Assembly (NCBI GenBank): GCA_035458525.1
Contig: DATHZQ010000019.1
Span: forward strand, 33,445-97,444
Origin: DATHZQ01 sp035458525
Lineage (GTDB): Bacteria > Actinomycetota > Acidimicrobiia > Spongiisociales > UBA5794
Length of the DNA: 64,000 nucleotides
Direction: 5' to 3'
The notes under the pieces were generated by a model that made no database searches, was not told the origin of the DNA, and was given only the letters and a program-made list of their open reading frames with translations. Shown one piece after another: positions 26,699 to 35,237 of the stretch. Each line of letters begins with the position of its first letter. Positions within the stretch are counted from its first letter, which is position 1. Position numbers and translations under genes: made by a program.

Positions 26699-27067
26699 GT
26701 GGATCACAGCTCGCAGCTGCTCAAAGGTGTTCTCGACATGTGCCTGCTGGCAATCATCGCCGAGGAGCCGAGCTACGGATACGAGATGGTCGACAAGCTC
26801 CGGGATCGCGGTCTGGAGCTGGTCAGCGAGGGCAGCATCTACCCGCTGCTCTCACGTTTGCAAAAGAAGGGATTCATCGAGGGCTACTTTGTCGAGTCGA
26901 CGGGGGGGCCTCCAAGGAAGTACTACCGCATCGTGCCCGCCGGAAGCACCCGGCTGGACGAGTGGTCATCGGAATGGCACAGGGTGTCTGCCGGAGTCGA
27001 CGCAGTGCTGAACGGAGGTGAGAATGGCGCGGCACGGCACAATCGAGGGAATCCTCGAGGAGTGTGA
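26699..27067 (+). CDS. PadR-family transcriptional regulator
   Basis: 122 residues from a GTG with AAGGAG upstream. The winged helix has L-K-G-V-L-D-M-C-L-L-A-I-I, S-Y-G-Y-E-M-V-D-K-L, G-S-I-Y-P-L-L-S-R-L-Q-K-K-G and P-R-K-Y-Y-R-I, the PadR consensus. The C-terminal helix is short (PadR subfamily 2). Its 3' end overlaps the next gene by 44 bases. It likely represses itself and the NfeD/stomatin genes through the palindromes at 26625-26663. Confidence 0.92.
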   Translation: MDHSSQLLKGVLDMCLLAIIAEEPSYGYEMVDKLRDRGLELVSEGSIYPLLSRLQKKGFIEGYFVESTGGPPRKYYRIVPAGSTRLDEWSSEWHRVSAGVDAVLNGGENGAARHNRGNPRGV

Positions 27068-27833
27068 GGCGTATTGGATCGAAACCCGGGTGCCGGACTA
27101 TGCGATGCCGGTGCTCAGAGCCGAGCTCAAGCTCCGGCTCGAGACGGCGCAAGAAGACGGACGGCCACTGCGGCGGGTCACCGGGAGGGATCCCTTGCTC
27201 TTCGCCGAAGCGATGGCGTCGCGCTACCGGGTCCCGCCTCCGCCGCACCCGCCACGGGCTCCGTCGGAGCGGGCCTGGCAACGGTGGACGGATTTCGTGC
27301 CCGCCTTCGGTTGGCTGGTGCCGGTAGTTGGTTTTGCAGTGTTGTTGATGATGTTTGGCCCAAAGGAGGATCAAGTGGACGACCCAGATTTCTGGCGGTG
27401 GCTCTGGTTGGGCATCGCCGTCGTGCTCGGCGTCGGCGAGATGGTGACTGCCGGGTTCTTCATGCTGCCGTTCGCCATCGGCGCCGCCGTGGCGGCATTG
27501 CTGGCGTGGGCGGATGTGTCGCTCACCGTTCAGCTCATCGTGTTCATCTCGGTGTCACTGATCGCGTTGTTTGCGCTGCGGCGATTTGCGTGGAGCGACA
27601 ACGAGCCGTCGTACCCCGTTGGGGTGAAGCGCTTCGTCAACGCACGCGGTGTCGTGACCGACACCATCGATCCGATCGCAGCCAGGGGGCGGGTTCGCCT
27701 CGGCCGCGGAGAGACGTGGAGTGCATCCAGCGCACACGACACCCGGATCGAGGCGGGCACCATCGTCCGGGTGATCGAGGTCCGGGGCAGCCATTTGATC
27801 GTGGAACCAGACACCACGAGCAACTCGTCGTGA
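27024..27833 (+). CDS. PadR-operon membrane protein fused in frame to an NfeD-family protein
   Basis: 269 residues from the ATG at 27024 (GGAGG five bases upstream; a GTG six bases earlier is also open). Residues 1-70 (G-T-I-E-G-I-L-E-E-C-E-A-Y-W, P-L-L-F-A-E-A-M-A-S-R-Y) resemble small proteins encoded next to padR and end in a first helix (about 93-112). From about 118 the chain becomes an NfeD protein: two to three helices (G-I-A-V-V-L-G-V-G-E-M-V-T-A-G-F-F) and a C-terminal OB-fold (G-V-V-T-D-T-I-D-P-I, G-R-V-R-L-G-R-G-E-T-W). NfeD proteins partner stomatins such as the next gene. A strong internal ribosome site at 27362 may give a separate 152-residue NfeD from GTG 27375. Confidence 0.8.
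   Translation: MARHGTIEGILEECEAYWIETRVPDYAMPVLRAELKLRLETAQEDGRPLRRVTGRDPLLFAEAMASRYRVPPPPHPPRAPSERAWQRWTDFVPAFGWLVPVVGFAVLLMMFGPKEDQVDDPDFWRWLWLGIAVVLGVGEMVTAGFFMLPFAIGAAVAALLAWADVSLTVQLIVFISVSLIALFALRRFAWSDNEPSYPVGVKRFVNARGVVTDTIDPIAARGRVRLGRGETWSASSAHDTRIEAGTIVRVIEVRGSHLIVEPDTTSNSS
27362..27377 (+). promoter_or_regulatory. Internal ribosome-binding site and GTG start for NfeD
   Basis: AAAGGAGG at 27362-27369 stands five bases before GTG 27375-27377, in frame with the fused gene. It is the strongest ribosome site in this operon and is placed exactly where NfeD homology begins. Confidence 0.6.
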
Positions 27834-27865
27834 GAGTTTTCGGAAACAAGAGATAGGAGAAGGGA

Positions 27866-28804
27866 ATGGCAGCAGCAGCAATCATCTTGATTGCCTTCAT
27901 CGTCATCCTGGTCGTATACGTCGGTCTTGGTCTCAAGATCGTCCGCCAGTACGAGGCAGGCCTCGTCGAGCGGTTCGGCAAGTACCGGGAGACGATGGAT
28001 CCGGGACTGCACCTCATCGTGCCGTTCATCGATCGGATCCGCCGGGTCGACATGCGTGAGATCGTCGTGGACGTTCCCCCTCAGGAGGTCATCACCAAGG
28101 ACAACGTCGTCGTGACCGTTGATGCCGTCGTGTACTACCAGGCCACCGACCCGGTGAAGCTGGTGTACAACGTGCAGAACTTCGTGCTCGCCGCCACCAA
28201 GCTGGCGCAGACGAACCTGCGTAATGTCGTCGGTGACCTCGACCTGGACAATGCCCTCACTTCGCGTGAGACGATCAACGCCCAGCTGCGCGACATCCTC
28301 GATGAGGCAACCGACGTGTGGGGCACCAAGGTCGTGCGTGTTGAGATCCAGCGCATCGATCCGCCACCCGACGTCACCGACGCCATGCACCGCCAGATGA
28401 AGGCCGAGCGCGATCGCCGTGCCGTCGTCACCGAGGCGGAGGGCGACAAGCGCTCAAAGATCCTCCAGGCCGAAGGTGTCAAGCAGTCGCGAATCCTCGA
28501 GGCCGAAGGTCAGGCGGAGGCCATCAAGCAGGTGGCCGAAGCCGAGCGCTTCCAGAAGGAGACCGTGGCGGAGGGTGAAGGCCGCGCCATCGAGCGTGTG
28601 TTCGGCGCCATTCACACCGGCGATCCGAGCCCGGACCTGATTGCGATTCAGTACCTGGAGGCACTCCGGGCAATCGCAGACGGGCAGGCGACGAAGATCT
28701 TCATGCCCATGGAGTTGAGTGGGATTCTCAGCTCCGTCGGCGCCATCGGCGAGATCTTCAACCAGCCGTCGGCCGACGGCAACGGAGGTCGCGCCCAGGG
28801 GTGA
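27866..28804 (+). CDS. SPFH/stomatin-family membrane protein (QmcA-like)
   Basis: 312 residues. One N-terminal membrane helix (4-23), then the SPFH domain with V-E-R-F-G-K-Y, P-G-L-H-L-I-V-P-F-I-D-R, D-V-P-P-Q-E-V-I-T-K-D-N and R-D-I-L-D-E-A-T-D-V-W-G. A long coiled coil (about 175-245) carries repeated A-E-G-x-x-x-S-x-I-L-x-A-E-G. It forms membrane microdomain scaffolds or cage-like rings together with NfeD partners. AGGAGAAGG lies upstream of the ATG, 32 bases after the NfeD stop, so it is in the PadR operon. Confidence 0.93.
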   Translation: MAAAAIILIAFIVILVVYVGLGLKIVRQYEAGLVERFGKYRETMDPGLHLIVPFIDRIRRVDMREIVVDVPPQEVITKDNVVVTVDAVVYYQATDPVKLVYNVQNFVLAATKLAQTNLRNVVGDLDLDNALTSRETINAQLRDILDEATDVWGTKVVRVEIQRIDPPPDVTDAMHRQMKAERDRRAVVTEAEGDKRSKILQAEGVKQSRILEAEGQAEAIKQVAEAERFQKETVAEGEGRAIERVFGAIHTGDPSPDLIAIQYLEALRAIADGQATKIFMPMELSGILSSVGAIGEIFNQPSADGNGGRAQG

Positions 28805-28808
28805 GCGT

Positions 28809-28958
28809 CGAACCTCAGGTTCGGCTGTACCGAGGCGGTACACAATCGCCGAAGGGTCGGAAGGTGGGGTCCCGTCAGGGGCCCCACCGACGCGTCGAGG
28901 TGCGACGAACCTGGGTTTCGAGTGCACCGGGGCGGTACAGAATCGCCGAAGGGTCCGG
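28809..28958. repeat. Two imperfect direct repeats, 97-base period
   Basis: A block of about 50 bases beginning CGAACCT recurs at 28809 and 28906 with roughly five in six positions identical. The core GGTACAxAATCGCCGAAGGGTC is nearly unchanged. Copy 1 holds two small hairpins, CGAACCT-C-AGGTTCG and TGTACCG-AGG-CGGTACA; copy 2 keeps them only partly. The pair lies between the convergent stomatin and lgt genes. Confidence 0.7.
28863..28888. terminator. Hairpin between stomatin and lgt genes
   Basis: GGTGGGGTCCC-GTCA-GGGGCCCCACC, 11 base pairs with one T-G wobble, between two convergent genes and inside the spacer of the direct repeats. Confidence 0.6.
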
Positions 28959-29020
28959 CAGGCATCACCTGCGCCCACCTCGACGAGACGTCACCGCCTG
29001 CGTGAGACGGCGGCGTGCCG

Positions 29021-29842
29021 CTACCCGTCTTTCGCAACGGTCAACCGGATCTGCGGCTCGCCGCGGCGCTGGCGCACCACGATGATCACCGCGCCAATCG
29101 CCATCGCCCCCAGTGCCACCCATGCGTTGCGGGAGAGGCCCAGGAACCGGAAGGTGGTATCCGTTCGCAACAGCTCCGTGAGGAAGCGGATGAACCCGTA
29201 CATCACGAGGTAGACGCCGATCGACGCACCGCGGGCCAACTTCCCCTTGCGCTCGAGCCAGAGGATGGTGGGCACCAGGATGAACGCATTCCACAACGAC
29301 TCGTAGAGAAATGTCGGGTGGAAGGTGCTGGCTCCGGCGTACTCGGCGGGTCGGTTGTCGAGCTCGATCTCGAGTCCCCAGGGCCGGTCGGTCGGGGTCC
29401 CGAACAGCTCCTGATTGAAGTAGTTGCCCCACCGCCCTATCGCTTGCGCAAGCGGCAAGCCAACGGCCGCAGCATCGGCGAACGCCCACGGATCTCCGCC
29501 GGCCCGGCGCACCATCACCACGGCCGTGATCGCCCCGACGGTGAGACCACCGAACAAGGCCAAGCCCCCTTCCCAGATGAAGAGGACCGAGTACCAGCGG
29601 CCCTCGAACCGGGATAGGTGCGTCGAGACGTAGGCCAGCCGGGCGCCGAGAAACCCGAGCACCACAGTCCACACGATGATCCGATCGAGGATCGCTGCGT
29701 TCTCTCCAAAACGGGCGTAGCGGCGGGTGATGACGGCGGCCGCGACGAAGACACCGATGGCGATCAAGATGCCGTAGACGTGGATGTCCACCGGCCCCAG
29801 CGTGAACTCGCTGAAGGATGGAGACGGAATCGACGAGATCAT
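29021..29842 (-). CDS. lgt: Prolipoprotein diacylglyceryl transferase Lgt
   Basis: 273 residues, seven predicted helices. The Lgt signature is G-R-W-G-N-Y-F-N-Q-E-L-F-G at 136-148, with conserved Arg137, Asn140, Asn143 and Glu145; H-P-T-F-L-Y-E-S and F-L-T-E-L-L-R-T-D follow. It moves a diacylglyceryl group from phosphatidylglycerol to the lipobox cysteine of exported proteins such as the GH13 and kelch lipoproteins here. A paralogue lies immediately upstream on the same strand. Confidence 0.94.
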   Translation of the reverse strand: MISSIPSPSFSEFTLGPVDIHVYGILIAIGVFVAAAVITRRYARFGENAAILDRIIVWTVVLGFLGARLAYVSTHLSRFEGRWYSVLFIWEGGLALFGGLTVGAITAVVMVRRAGGDPWAFADAAAVGLPLAQAIGRWGNYFNQELFGTPTDRPWGLEIELDNRPAEYAGASTFHPTFLYESLWNAFILVPTILWLERKGKLARGASIGVYLVMYGFIRFLTELLRTDTTFRFLGLSRNAWVALGAMAIGAVIIVVRQRRGEPQIRLTVAKDG

Positions 29843-29865
29843 CAGACCCGCCAGCCTATCTCGGG

Positions 29866-29976
29866 TCAGGCACTCTGCCTCTGGCTCAGTCCGATCCGCT
29901 TTCCGTCCGGGTCGCGCAACGCAGCGAGCCGTACATCGTTGGTGAAGGGGATGGCCGTGTCGAGGTCTGCGTCCAC
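29866..29976 (-). pseudogene. VOC/glyoxalase-domain C-terminal remnant
   Basis: Downstream of the stop of the lgt paralogue, in the same frame, 36 codons read V-D-A-D-L-D-T-A-I-P-F-T-N-D-V-R-L-A-A-L-R-D-P-D-G-K-R-I-G-L-S-Q and stop at 29866. R-D-P-D-G-x-x-I-x-L is the last strand of vicinal-oxygen-chelate proteins. The rest of the domain is missing, so this is a fragment rather than a gene. Confidence 0.6.
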
Positions 29977-29979
29977 CGG

Positions 29980-31008
29980 TCAGGCGTCCGGCGGCGGAGT
30001 GGCCTCGAGGCTCTGCTCCGGGTCGTGCTCCTGCGCTCCATCGATCGGAGCATCGGCACCGGCGTCGGCATCGGCAATCGCCAGGGGCTCACCAGCAGAC
30101 TCTGCCTGGTAGATCGCATCCTGGTCCGCAGACACGACCGGGTTGCGGCGCCACAGCAAGAACAGGAGAACTCCGATCGCAGACACCGCGAGGGCACCCC
30201 ACTGGCTGCCGGTGAACGGACCCATGACGGAATCGGCGATGGCCTCGACGACCCGACCGTCGTTCAGCTCGACGCCGTCCCGGGCTGCACCAAGGCGAGT
30301 GAAGTCGATGAAGAATCGCTGCAGGCCGTACCAGATGGCCCAAAAGGAGAACAGCTGCCCGTAGTGGCGAGTCGCCCAGTTGCGCCGCAGCCAGAGGATG
30401 ACGCCGAAGAGGATGGCGGCGCCGACGAGGTCGTACAGCGCCGTGTGGTGATAGGTCCCGCAGATACCGTCGATTGCCTGCTCGACGGTGCACTCGAGAA
30501 TGTCGTGCTGAGGCGAGACGTCGTCGCCGGGTGTGATGGTGTAGCCGAGGAAGAAGTCAGTCGCGCTGCCCAGGTGTTCGACGATGGCGAGGTCGCCGAT
30601 ACGCCCGATGACCGCACCCATGGCCAGCCCGGCGGCCGCCATGTCGAGCGTCACCGGCACCTGCAGCCGCAGCATCCGCATCCGCAGCGCACCGATGAGG
30701 ATGCCGCCTGCGTAACCGCCGAGGATGCTGTAGTCGCCCGCGAGGTTGATGGCGTCGTCGAAGCCGTAGCCAGGATCGCCGATGTGGGCAGGGACCGTGA
30801 AGAAACGAGCACCCAGGATCGACGCCACGAGGGCCCAGGTGAGCACCGACGAGATCTTGTCCGTGTCGAAGCCGCGACGCCTGGCCTCCCGCACCATGAT
30901 CACGGCGCCGACCACAAATCCGATCCCGGCGAAGAGGCCGTGGAGCGACAAGTTGAGCGGTCCGAGCTCGAAGATAGGGATCGGGGGGTAAGAAATGCCG
31001 GCGATCAT
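29980..31008 (-). CDS. Lgt-family paralogue with altered active-site motif
   Basis: 342 residues. The fold and order of seven helices match Lgt, with I-L-G-A-R-F-F, D-Y-S-I-L-G-G-Y-A-G-G and H-H-T-A-L-Y-D. The signature is G-R-I-G-D-L-A-I-V-E-H-L-G at 135-147: Arg136 and Glu144 remain, but both conserved Asn are replaced (Asp139, Ile142). A 65-residue acidic, alanine-rich cytoplasmic tail follows the last helix. It may not be a diacylglyceryl transferase. TAAGCT lies seven bases before the ATG, so it has its own promoter. Confidence 0.8.
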   Translation of the reverse strand: MIAGISYPPIPIFELGPLNLSLHGLFAGIGFVVGAVIMVREARRRGFDTDKISSVLTWALVASILGARFFTVPAHIGDPGYGFDDAINLAGDYSILGGYAGGILIGALRMRMLRLQVPVTLDMAAAGLAMGAVIGRIGDLAIVEHLGSATDFFLGYTITPGDDVSPQHDILECTVEQAIDGICGTYHHTALYDLVGAAILFGVILWLRRNWATRHYGQLFSFWAIWYGLQRFFIDFTRLGAARDGVELNDGRVVEAIADSVMGPFTGSQWGALAVSAIGVLLFLLWRRNPVVSADQDAIYQAESAGEPLAIADADAGADAPIDGAQEHDPEQSLEATPPPDA

Positions 31009-31029
31009 GTCCGGCAGCTTATCCCGACG

Positions 31030-31046
31030 CCGGCGGAACCCGCCGG
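31030..31046 (-). terminator. Hairpin after the AhpD-like gene
   Basis: CCGGCGG-AAC-CCGCCGG, 7 bp, between the stop of the gene ending at 31188 and the start of the lgt paralogue. Confidence 0.4.
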
Positions 31047-31187
31047 GAAGGGACGGCTATCCGCCTGTTGCACCCGCGACCCCGCGGTCACCAGGGAAGG
31101 GGCGTCGCCCGTGCGGGGGCTTCGCTCGAGTCACAGCGTGGGGTCGACCACCCGCCTCGGCCGGCCCTTCGGCTCGGACAAGGCTGC

Positions 31188-31532
31188 TCAGCCTTCCTCG
31201 GCGAACTCCTTGTACGCAACCCAGGCGCGTGGTCCGTAGATCGTGGCAGGGCCTCCGCCCATCTGGATCGTCACGCCAATGGTCTCGGCGACCTCCTCCG
31301 GGGTGGCGCCCTTGCGGGCTGCGCCGCGAGCGTGCGACGCGATGCACCCGTCGCAGTGGTCATGCACGGCGATGGCCAGCGCCATCAGCTCCTTGATCTT
31401 CCCGGGAAGGGCCCCATCTGCGTAGGTCGCCCGGTGCACCTGGGCAAAGCCGGCGTAGACGTCGCCGATGTGCTGACGCAACTCGCGCGTGTGCTCGTGG
31501 ATGGCCTTCAGCAGTTCCTTGTTGTCGCCCAT
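31188..31532 (-). CDS. Carboxymuconolactone decarboxylase/AhpD-like protein
   Basis: 114 residues, all-helical. L-P-G-K-I-K-E-L-M-A-L-A-I-A-V-H-D-H-C-D-G-C-I-A-S-H has the C-x-x-C-x-x-x-H site of AhpD-type proteins, which use the cysteine pair for peroxide reduction or relay. Two ATGs nine bases apart are possible; 31532 has AAGGATGG at better spacing. The long open frame upstream to 33194 is the shadow of the M20 gene. Confidence 0.85.
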   Translation of the reverse strand: MGDNKELLKAIHEHTRELRQHIGDVYAGFAQVHRATYADGALPGKIKELMALAIAVHDHCDGCIASHARGAARKGATPEEVAETIGVTIQMGGGPATIYGPRAWVAYKEFAEEG

Positions 31533-31898
31533 GTCACCCATCCTTGCTCGGTAGTTTGTCCGGACATTCAAACGCTCCAGCCGCAACCCCGCGAGGGCCG
31601 AGAGTCCCCGGTTCCGTGGGTGCGAGGGAAGGGCCCCGGACATGGCCTGTGCCCCGAGCCCCGCACAACGCCCTGGCGCGAGACGCATATGCGGACGTGG
31701 AGCTTGATCCTCAGCTTGGCCTCGATGGCTGGCGGCGTGCGGCCAGGCTGTGCAGGACGTTGAGAGAACCGAGGTTCCCCCCGCCGTCGGGGCCGGGCCG
31801 ACCGATGCCGAGGGCCTTACGAGATCTGGGGCGCTCTGCCAGCTGATCCGCCCCTGCGGATATCTAGCCTGCGCTCGAGCGGCACGAAAGGCGAAGGC
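31533..31898. other. Intergenic region without recognised features
   Basis: 366 bases between divergent genes. Both strands were read for remnants, and none matched a family. Promoters for the AhpD-like gene (-) and the M20 gene (+) must lie here, but no box stands out. Confidence 0.5.
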
Positions 31899-33035
31899 GT
31901 GGATGCGAAGCAGGTCGTAGCGGAGAGGTTCGAGGCGGTGGAAGCGGAGCTCCAGGAGCTCTCCCGATACATGTACGAGCATCCTGAGCTGGCGTACAAA
32001 GAGTACGAGGCCTCCAGCCGCCTGGTCGAGTTCCTGCGCGGCCACGGTTACACCGTCGAGTACCCGGCGTGGGGCCTGGATACGGCGTTCGACGCCGTGA
32101 TCGGCGAGGGACCCGAGGTCGTGATCTGCGCCGAGTACGACGCCCTCCCCGAGGTCGGCCATGCGTGTGGCCACAACGTGATCGCCGCTGCGGCGGCCGG
32201 GGCAGGAGCCGGGCTCGCCGCGGTTGCACAGGAGCTCGGAGTGCGGGTCCGGGTGCTCGGAACGCCGGCCGAGGAGGCGTACGGCGGCAAGGTCGATCTG
32301 ATCAACGCCGGCGCCTTCGAGACCGCCACCGCGGCGATGATGGTCCATCCTTCTCCTGAGGACATGCTCGACCCGGGTGCGCTCGCAGTCGCTCACATCG
32401 ACGTCGAGTTCACCGGCAAGGAGTCCCACGCTGCCTTCGCCCCCGAACTCGGGATCAACGCCCTCGATGCCGCCGTGCAGGCATACGTCAACGTGTCGAC
32501 GCTGCGCCAGCACATCTTGCCGACCGACCGGCTGCACGGCGTCATCACCTACGGCGGCGGAGCGCCCAACGTGACCCCGGCGTTCACGTCGATGGCCTGG
32601 TATGTGCGCTCGGCGACCATGGGCCGGATGCACGAGCTGTACGAGCGGGTTGTGGCATGCTTCGCCGCTGCAGCACAGGCGACCGGTTGCACCTACGAAG
32701 TCAAGGAGCGGGGACACACCTACGAGATCCTGCATCCCAACTCGGTGATGGTCGATCTCTTCGGTGTGAACAGCGAAGCTCTCGGCCGCCCGATGCCGCG
32801 CTCGGACGGAGACATGGCAGGCTCCACGGACATGGGCAACGTGAGCAACCTCGTGCCGTCGATCCATCCGATGCTCGGCATCAACAGCCGACCCGCGGTG
32901 AATCACCAGAAGGAATTCGCCGCCCACACCATCACCCCGGACGGCGAGAAGGCAATCCGCGACGGTGCCCTGGCCATGGCGTGGACGGTCGTAGACCTGG
33001 CGGTGGGTGACCTGTGGGGCGAGCTTGCGGTGTGA
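31899..33035 (+). CDS. M20-family amidohydrolase (AbgB-like)
   Basis: 378 residues from GTG. C-A-E-Y-D-A-L-P-E-V-G-H-A-C-G-H-N (His88, Cys90, His92) is the metal-binding site of M20D amidohydrolases, and V-E-F-T-G-K-E-S-H-A-A-F marks the dimerisation domain (about 175-285). The C-terminal M-G-N-V-S-N-L-V-P-S-I-H-P completes the site. Related enzymes cleave p-aminobenzoyl-glutamate or N-acyl amino acids; substrate here is open. It stands alone. Confidence 0.9.
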   Translation: MDAKQVVAERFEAVEAELQELSRYMYEHPELAYKEYEASSRLVEFLRGHGYTVEYPAWGLDTAFDAVIGEGPEVVICAEYDALPEVGHACGHNVIAAAAAGAGAGLAAVAQELGVRVRVLGTPAEEAYGGKVDLINAGAFETATAAMMVHPSPEDMLDPGALAVAHIDVEFTGKESHAAFAPELGINALDAAVQAYVNVSTLRQHILPTDRLHGVITYGGGAPNVTPAFTSMAWYVRSATMGRMHELYERVVACFAAAAQATGCTYEVKERGHTYEILHPNSVMVDLFGVNSEALGRPMPRSDGDMAGSTDMGNVSNLVPSIHPMLGINSRPAVNHQKEFAAHTITPDGEKAIRDGALAMAWTVVDLAVGDLWGELAV

Positions 33036-33079
33036 TCTTCGAATCGTGTCGAGCGCACTGCCTCTCGAGCAAGCCGCGC

Positions 33080-34696
33080 TCACTCCTCCATCAGGAGGTC
33101 GCTGTACTCGTTGCGGACGACCTTCTTGTCGAACTTGCCGGTTCCGGTCTTGGGAATGGCGTCGATGAAGAGGATGCGATCGGGTTGCCACCACTTGGCA
33201 ACCCGGCCTTCGAGGAACTCGTGAAGCTCACCTTCGGACACTTCGGAGCCTTTGGCGCGCACCGCGACTGCGATCGGACGTTCCTGCCACTTCAGGTGCT
33301 TCACGCCGACGACTGCGGCCTCGGCGACGCCGGGGTGCGCCATCAGCTCGTTCTCCAGGTCGATCGACGAGATCCACTCGCCGCCTGACTTGATGACGTC
33401 CTTGGCGCGATCGGTGATTCGGATGTAGCCCTCGGGCGTGATCTTGCAGACGTCGCCGGTGCGCAGCCAACCGTCGACGAAAGACTGCGGCGTCCGCGGA
33501 TCGTTGTAATACTCCGCGGCGATCCAGGGACCCCGTATCAACAGCTCACCGAACGCCTCGCCGTCGTGGGGCAGCGCTTCACCCGCCTCGTCGACGATCT
33601 TCACTTGAAGCCCCGGGATCGGCAGACCGGCCGTCTCCAAGATGTCGAGCTGACGGTCGAAGTCCCAGTCCTCCATCTCCGGCTTGAGGACGGCGATGGA
33701 CGCCACCGGATTCGTCTCCGTCATCCCCCAACCCTGCATGACCCGGATGTTGCGGTTCTTCCAGTACCACTCGATCATCGCCCGAGGCACGGCCGAACCG
33801 CCGCACAAGAATCGAGTGATCGACGAGACATCGACCTGCGGATGCTCTGCGAGGTAGTGCTGGATGCCGAGCCACACGGTCGGGACGCCCGCACTGAACG
33901 TGACCTTCTCCTGCTCCAAGAGTCGCACCAGCCCCTCCGCCGTCAAGTCCGGTCCGGGGTAGGTGATCTTGGCCCCGGCGACGGTTGCCTCGAACGGGTA
34001 GCCCCAGGCCGCGGCGTGGAACATCGGCACCACCGGAAGCAGGTTGTCGGCGGCCGTGATCGGAAGCATCGCGAGGTTGCTGATCGTGTGCATGTACGTC
34101 GAGCGCTGGGTGTACGCAACGCCTTTCGGGTTCCCGGTGGTGCCCGACGTGTAGCAGAACATCATCGGCGAACGCTCGTCGAGCTCCGGCCACTCCTGCA
34201 CCGGCTCAGCCTGTGCGAGCAAGTCTTCGTACAACAGCACGTTCGGCAGCGACGTCTCGTGCACGTGGTCGCCGAGCACAACGAAGGCCTCCACCGTCTC
34301 GAACTGATCGGCGACCGGTTCGAGCAGATCCACGAGGCCGGGGTCGACGAAGATCACCTTGTCCCCGCCGTGGTTGACGATGTAGACGAGCTGGTCGGGG
34401 ACGAGCCGGATGTTCAGGGTGTGGCAGATGCGACCGCTGTTGGCCGTAGCCCAGTACAGCTCATGGTGGCGCACGTTGTTCCAGGCGAAGGTTCCGATCG
34501 GCTCGCCTACCGCGACGCCGAGCGTCTCGAGCGCTGCGGCGAGCCGCCGGATGCGATCGTCGGTCTCGGCATACGTCTGGCGTCGCAACGACAGGTCGGA
34601 TTCGACCGACACGATTTCCTGGTCGGGGAAGAGCCGGACCGCACGGTCGTACAACGTCGACATCAACAGGGGGAAGTCGTCCATCATGTGAGGCAT
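33080..34696 (-). CDS. Long-chain/medium-chain acyl-CoA ligase (ANL superfamily)
   Basis: 538 residues. Motifs in order: Y-T-S-G-T-T-G-N-P-K-G (ATP), Q-G-W-G-M-T-E, D-G-W-L-R-T-G-D-V, D-R-A-K-D-V-I-K-S-G-G-E-W-I-S, and the catalytic C-terminal lysine in G-T-G-K-F-D-K-K. It activates fatty acids to acyl-CoA through an acyl-adenylate. GAGGAG precedes the ATG. It could work with the dienoyl-CoA isomerase gene at 53709 in fatty-acid use, but they are not in one operon. Confidence 0.92.
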   Translation of the reverse strand: MPHMMDDFPLLMSTLYDRAVRLFPDQEIVSVESDLSLRRQTYAETDDRIRRLAAALETLGVAVGEPIGTFAWNNVRHHELYWATANSGRICHTLNIRLVPDQLVYIVNHGGDKVIFVDPGLVDLLEPVADQFETVEAFVVLGDHVHETSLPNVLLYEDLLAQAEPVQEWPELDERSPMMFCYTSGTTGNPKGVAYTQRSTYMHTISNLAMLPITAADNLLPVVPMFHAAAWGYPFEATVAGAKITYPGPDLTAEGLVRLLEQEKVTFSAGVPTVWLGIQHYLAEHPQVDVSSITRFLCGGSAVPRAMIEWYWKNRNIRVMQGWGMTETNPVASIAVLKPEMEDWDFDRQLDILETAGLPIPGLQVKIVDEAGEALPHDGEAFGELLIRGPWIAAEYYNDPRTPQSFVDGWLRTGDVCKITPEGYIRITDRAKDVIKSGGEWISSIDLENELMAHPGVAEAAVVGVKHLKWQERPIAVAVRAKGSEVSEGELHEFLEGRVAKWWQPDRILFIDAIPKTGTGKFDKKVVRNEYSDLLMEE

Positions 34697-34760
34697 CGCT
34701 GGTGCTCCTCGTTGTTTGCCAGGGGAGACGATATCCCAACGCCGCTACCGTTGCGCATCG

Positions 34761-35237
34761 ATGAGCCGCAAGACCAACGCGATTCGTCTCATCGAGCAGG
34801 CCGGCGTGGACTACGAGGTCCGCAGCTATGAGCTCTCGATCGAGGACTTCTCGGCCGCTGCCGTTGCGGAACGTATCCGTATGGACGCCGCGGCCGTGTT
34901 CAAGACACTCGTCGCCACGGGCTCGGGCAACGGCCCGTGCTTTGCCATCGTCGCAGGTGATGCCGAGCTCGACATGAAGGCGCTGGCGCGACATGCGGGC
35001 GAGCGGAAGATGGAGATGGTTCCGGTGAGGGATCTGGAACGGCTGACAGGCTATCGCCGGGGCGGCGTCACCGCCCTCGGTGCCAGGAAAGCACTGCCGG
35101 TGTTCCTCGACAGGACCGCGATGACACACGCGACCATCGGAGTCTCGGCAGGCACGAAGGGGCTACAAGTGCTGCTGGCACCACAGGACTACGTGACACT
35201 CACCGCCGCGTCCGTCGTCGAGCTTCAGAGACGCTGA
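34761..35237 (+). CDS. ybaK: Cys-tRNA(Pro)/aminoacyl-tRNA deacylase YbaK/EbsC
   Basis: 158 residues, single YbaK domain: F-K-T-L-V-A-T, Y-R-R-G-G-V-T-A-L-G-A-R-K-A-L-P-V, G-V-S-A-G-T-K-G-L-Q-V-L-L. It hydrolyses mischarged Cys-tRNA(Pro). TACCGT lies nine bases before the ATG at 34761. It ends 13 bases inside the convergent tetR gene. Confidence 0.92.
   Translation: MSRKTNAIRLIEQAGVDYEVRSYELSIEDFSAAAVAERIRMDAAAVFKTLVATGSGNGPCFAIVAGDAELDMKALARHAGERKMEMVPVRDLERLTGYRRGGVTALGARKALPVFLDRTAMTHATIGVSAGTKGLQVLLAPQDYVTLTAASVVELQRR

Noticed and set aside
31188..33194. 668-codon minus-strand frame
   Set aside because: Only its last 114 codons (AhpD-like) are real; the rest is opposite the M20 gene.
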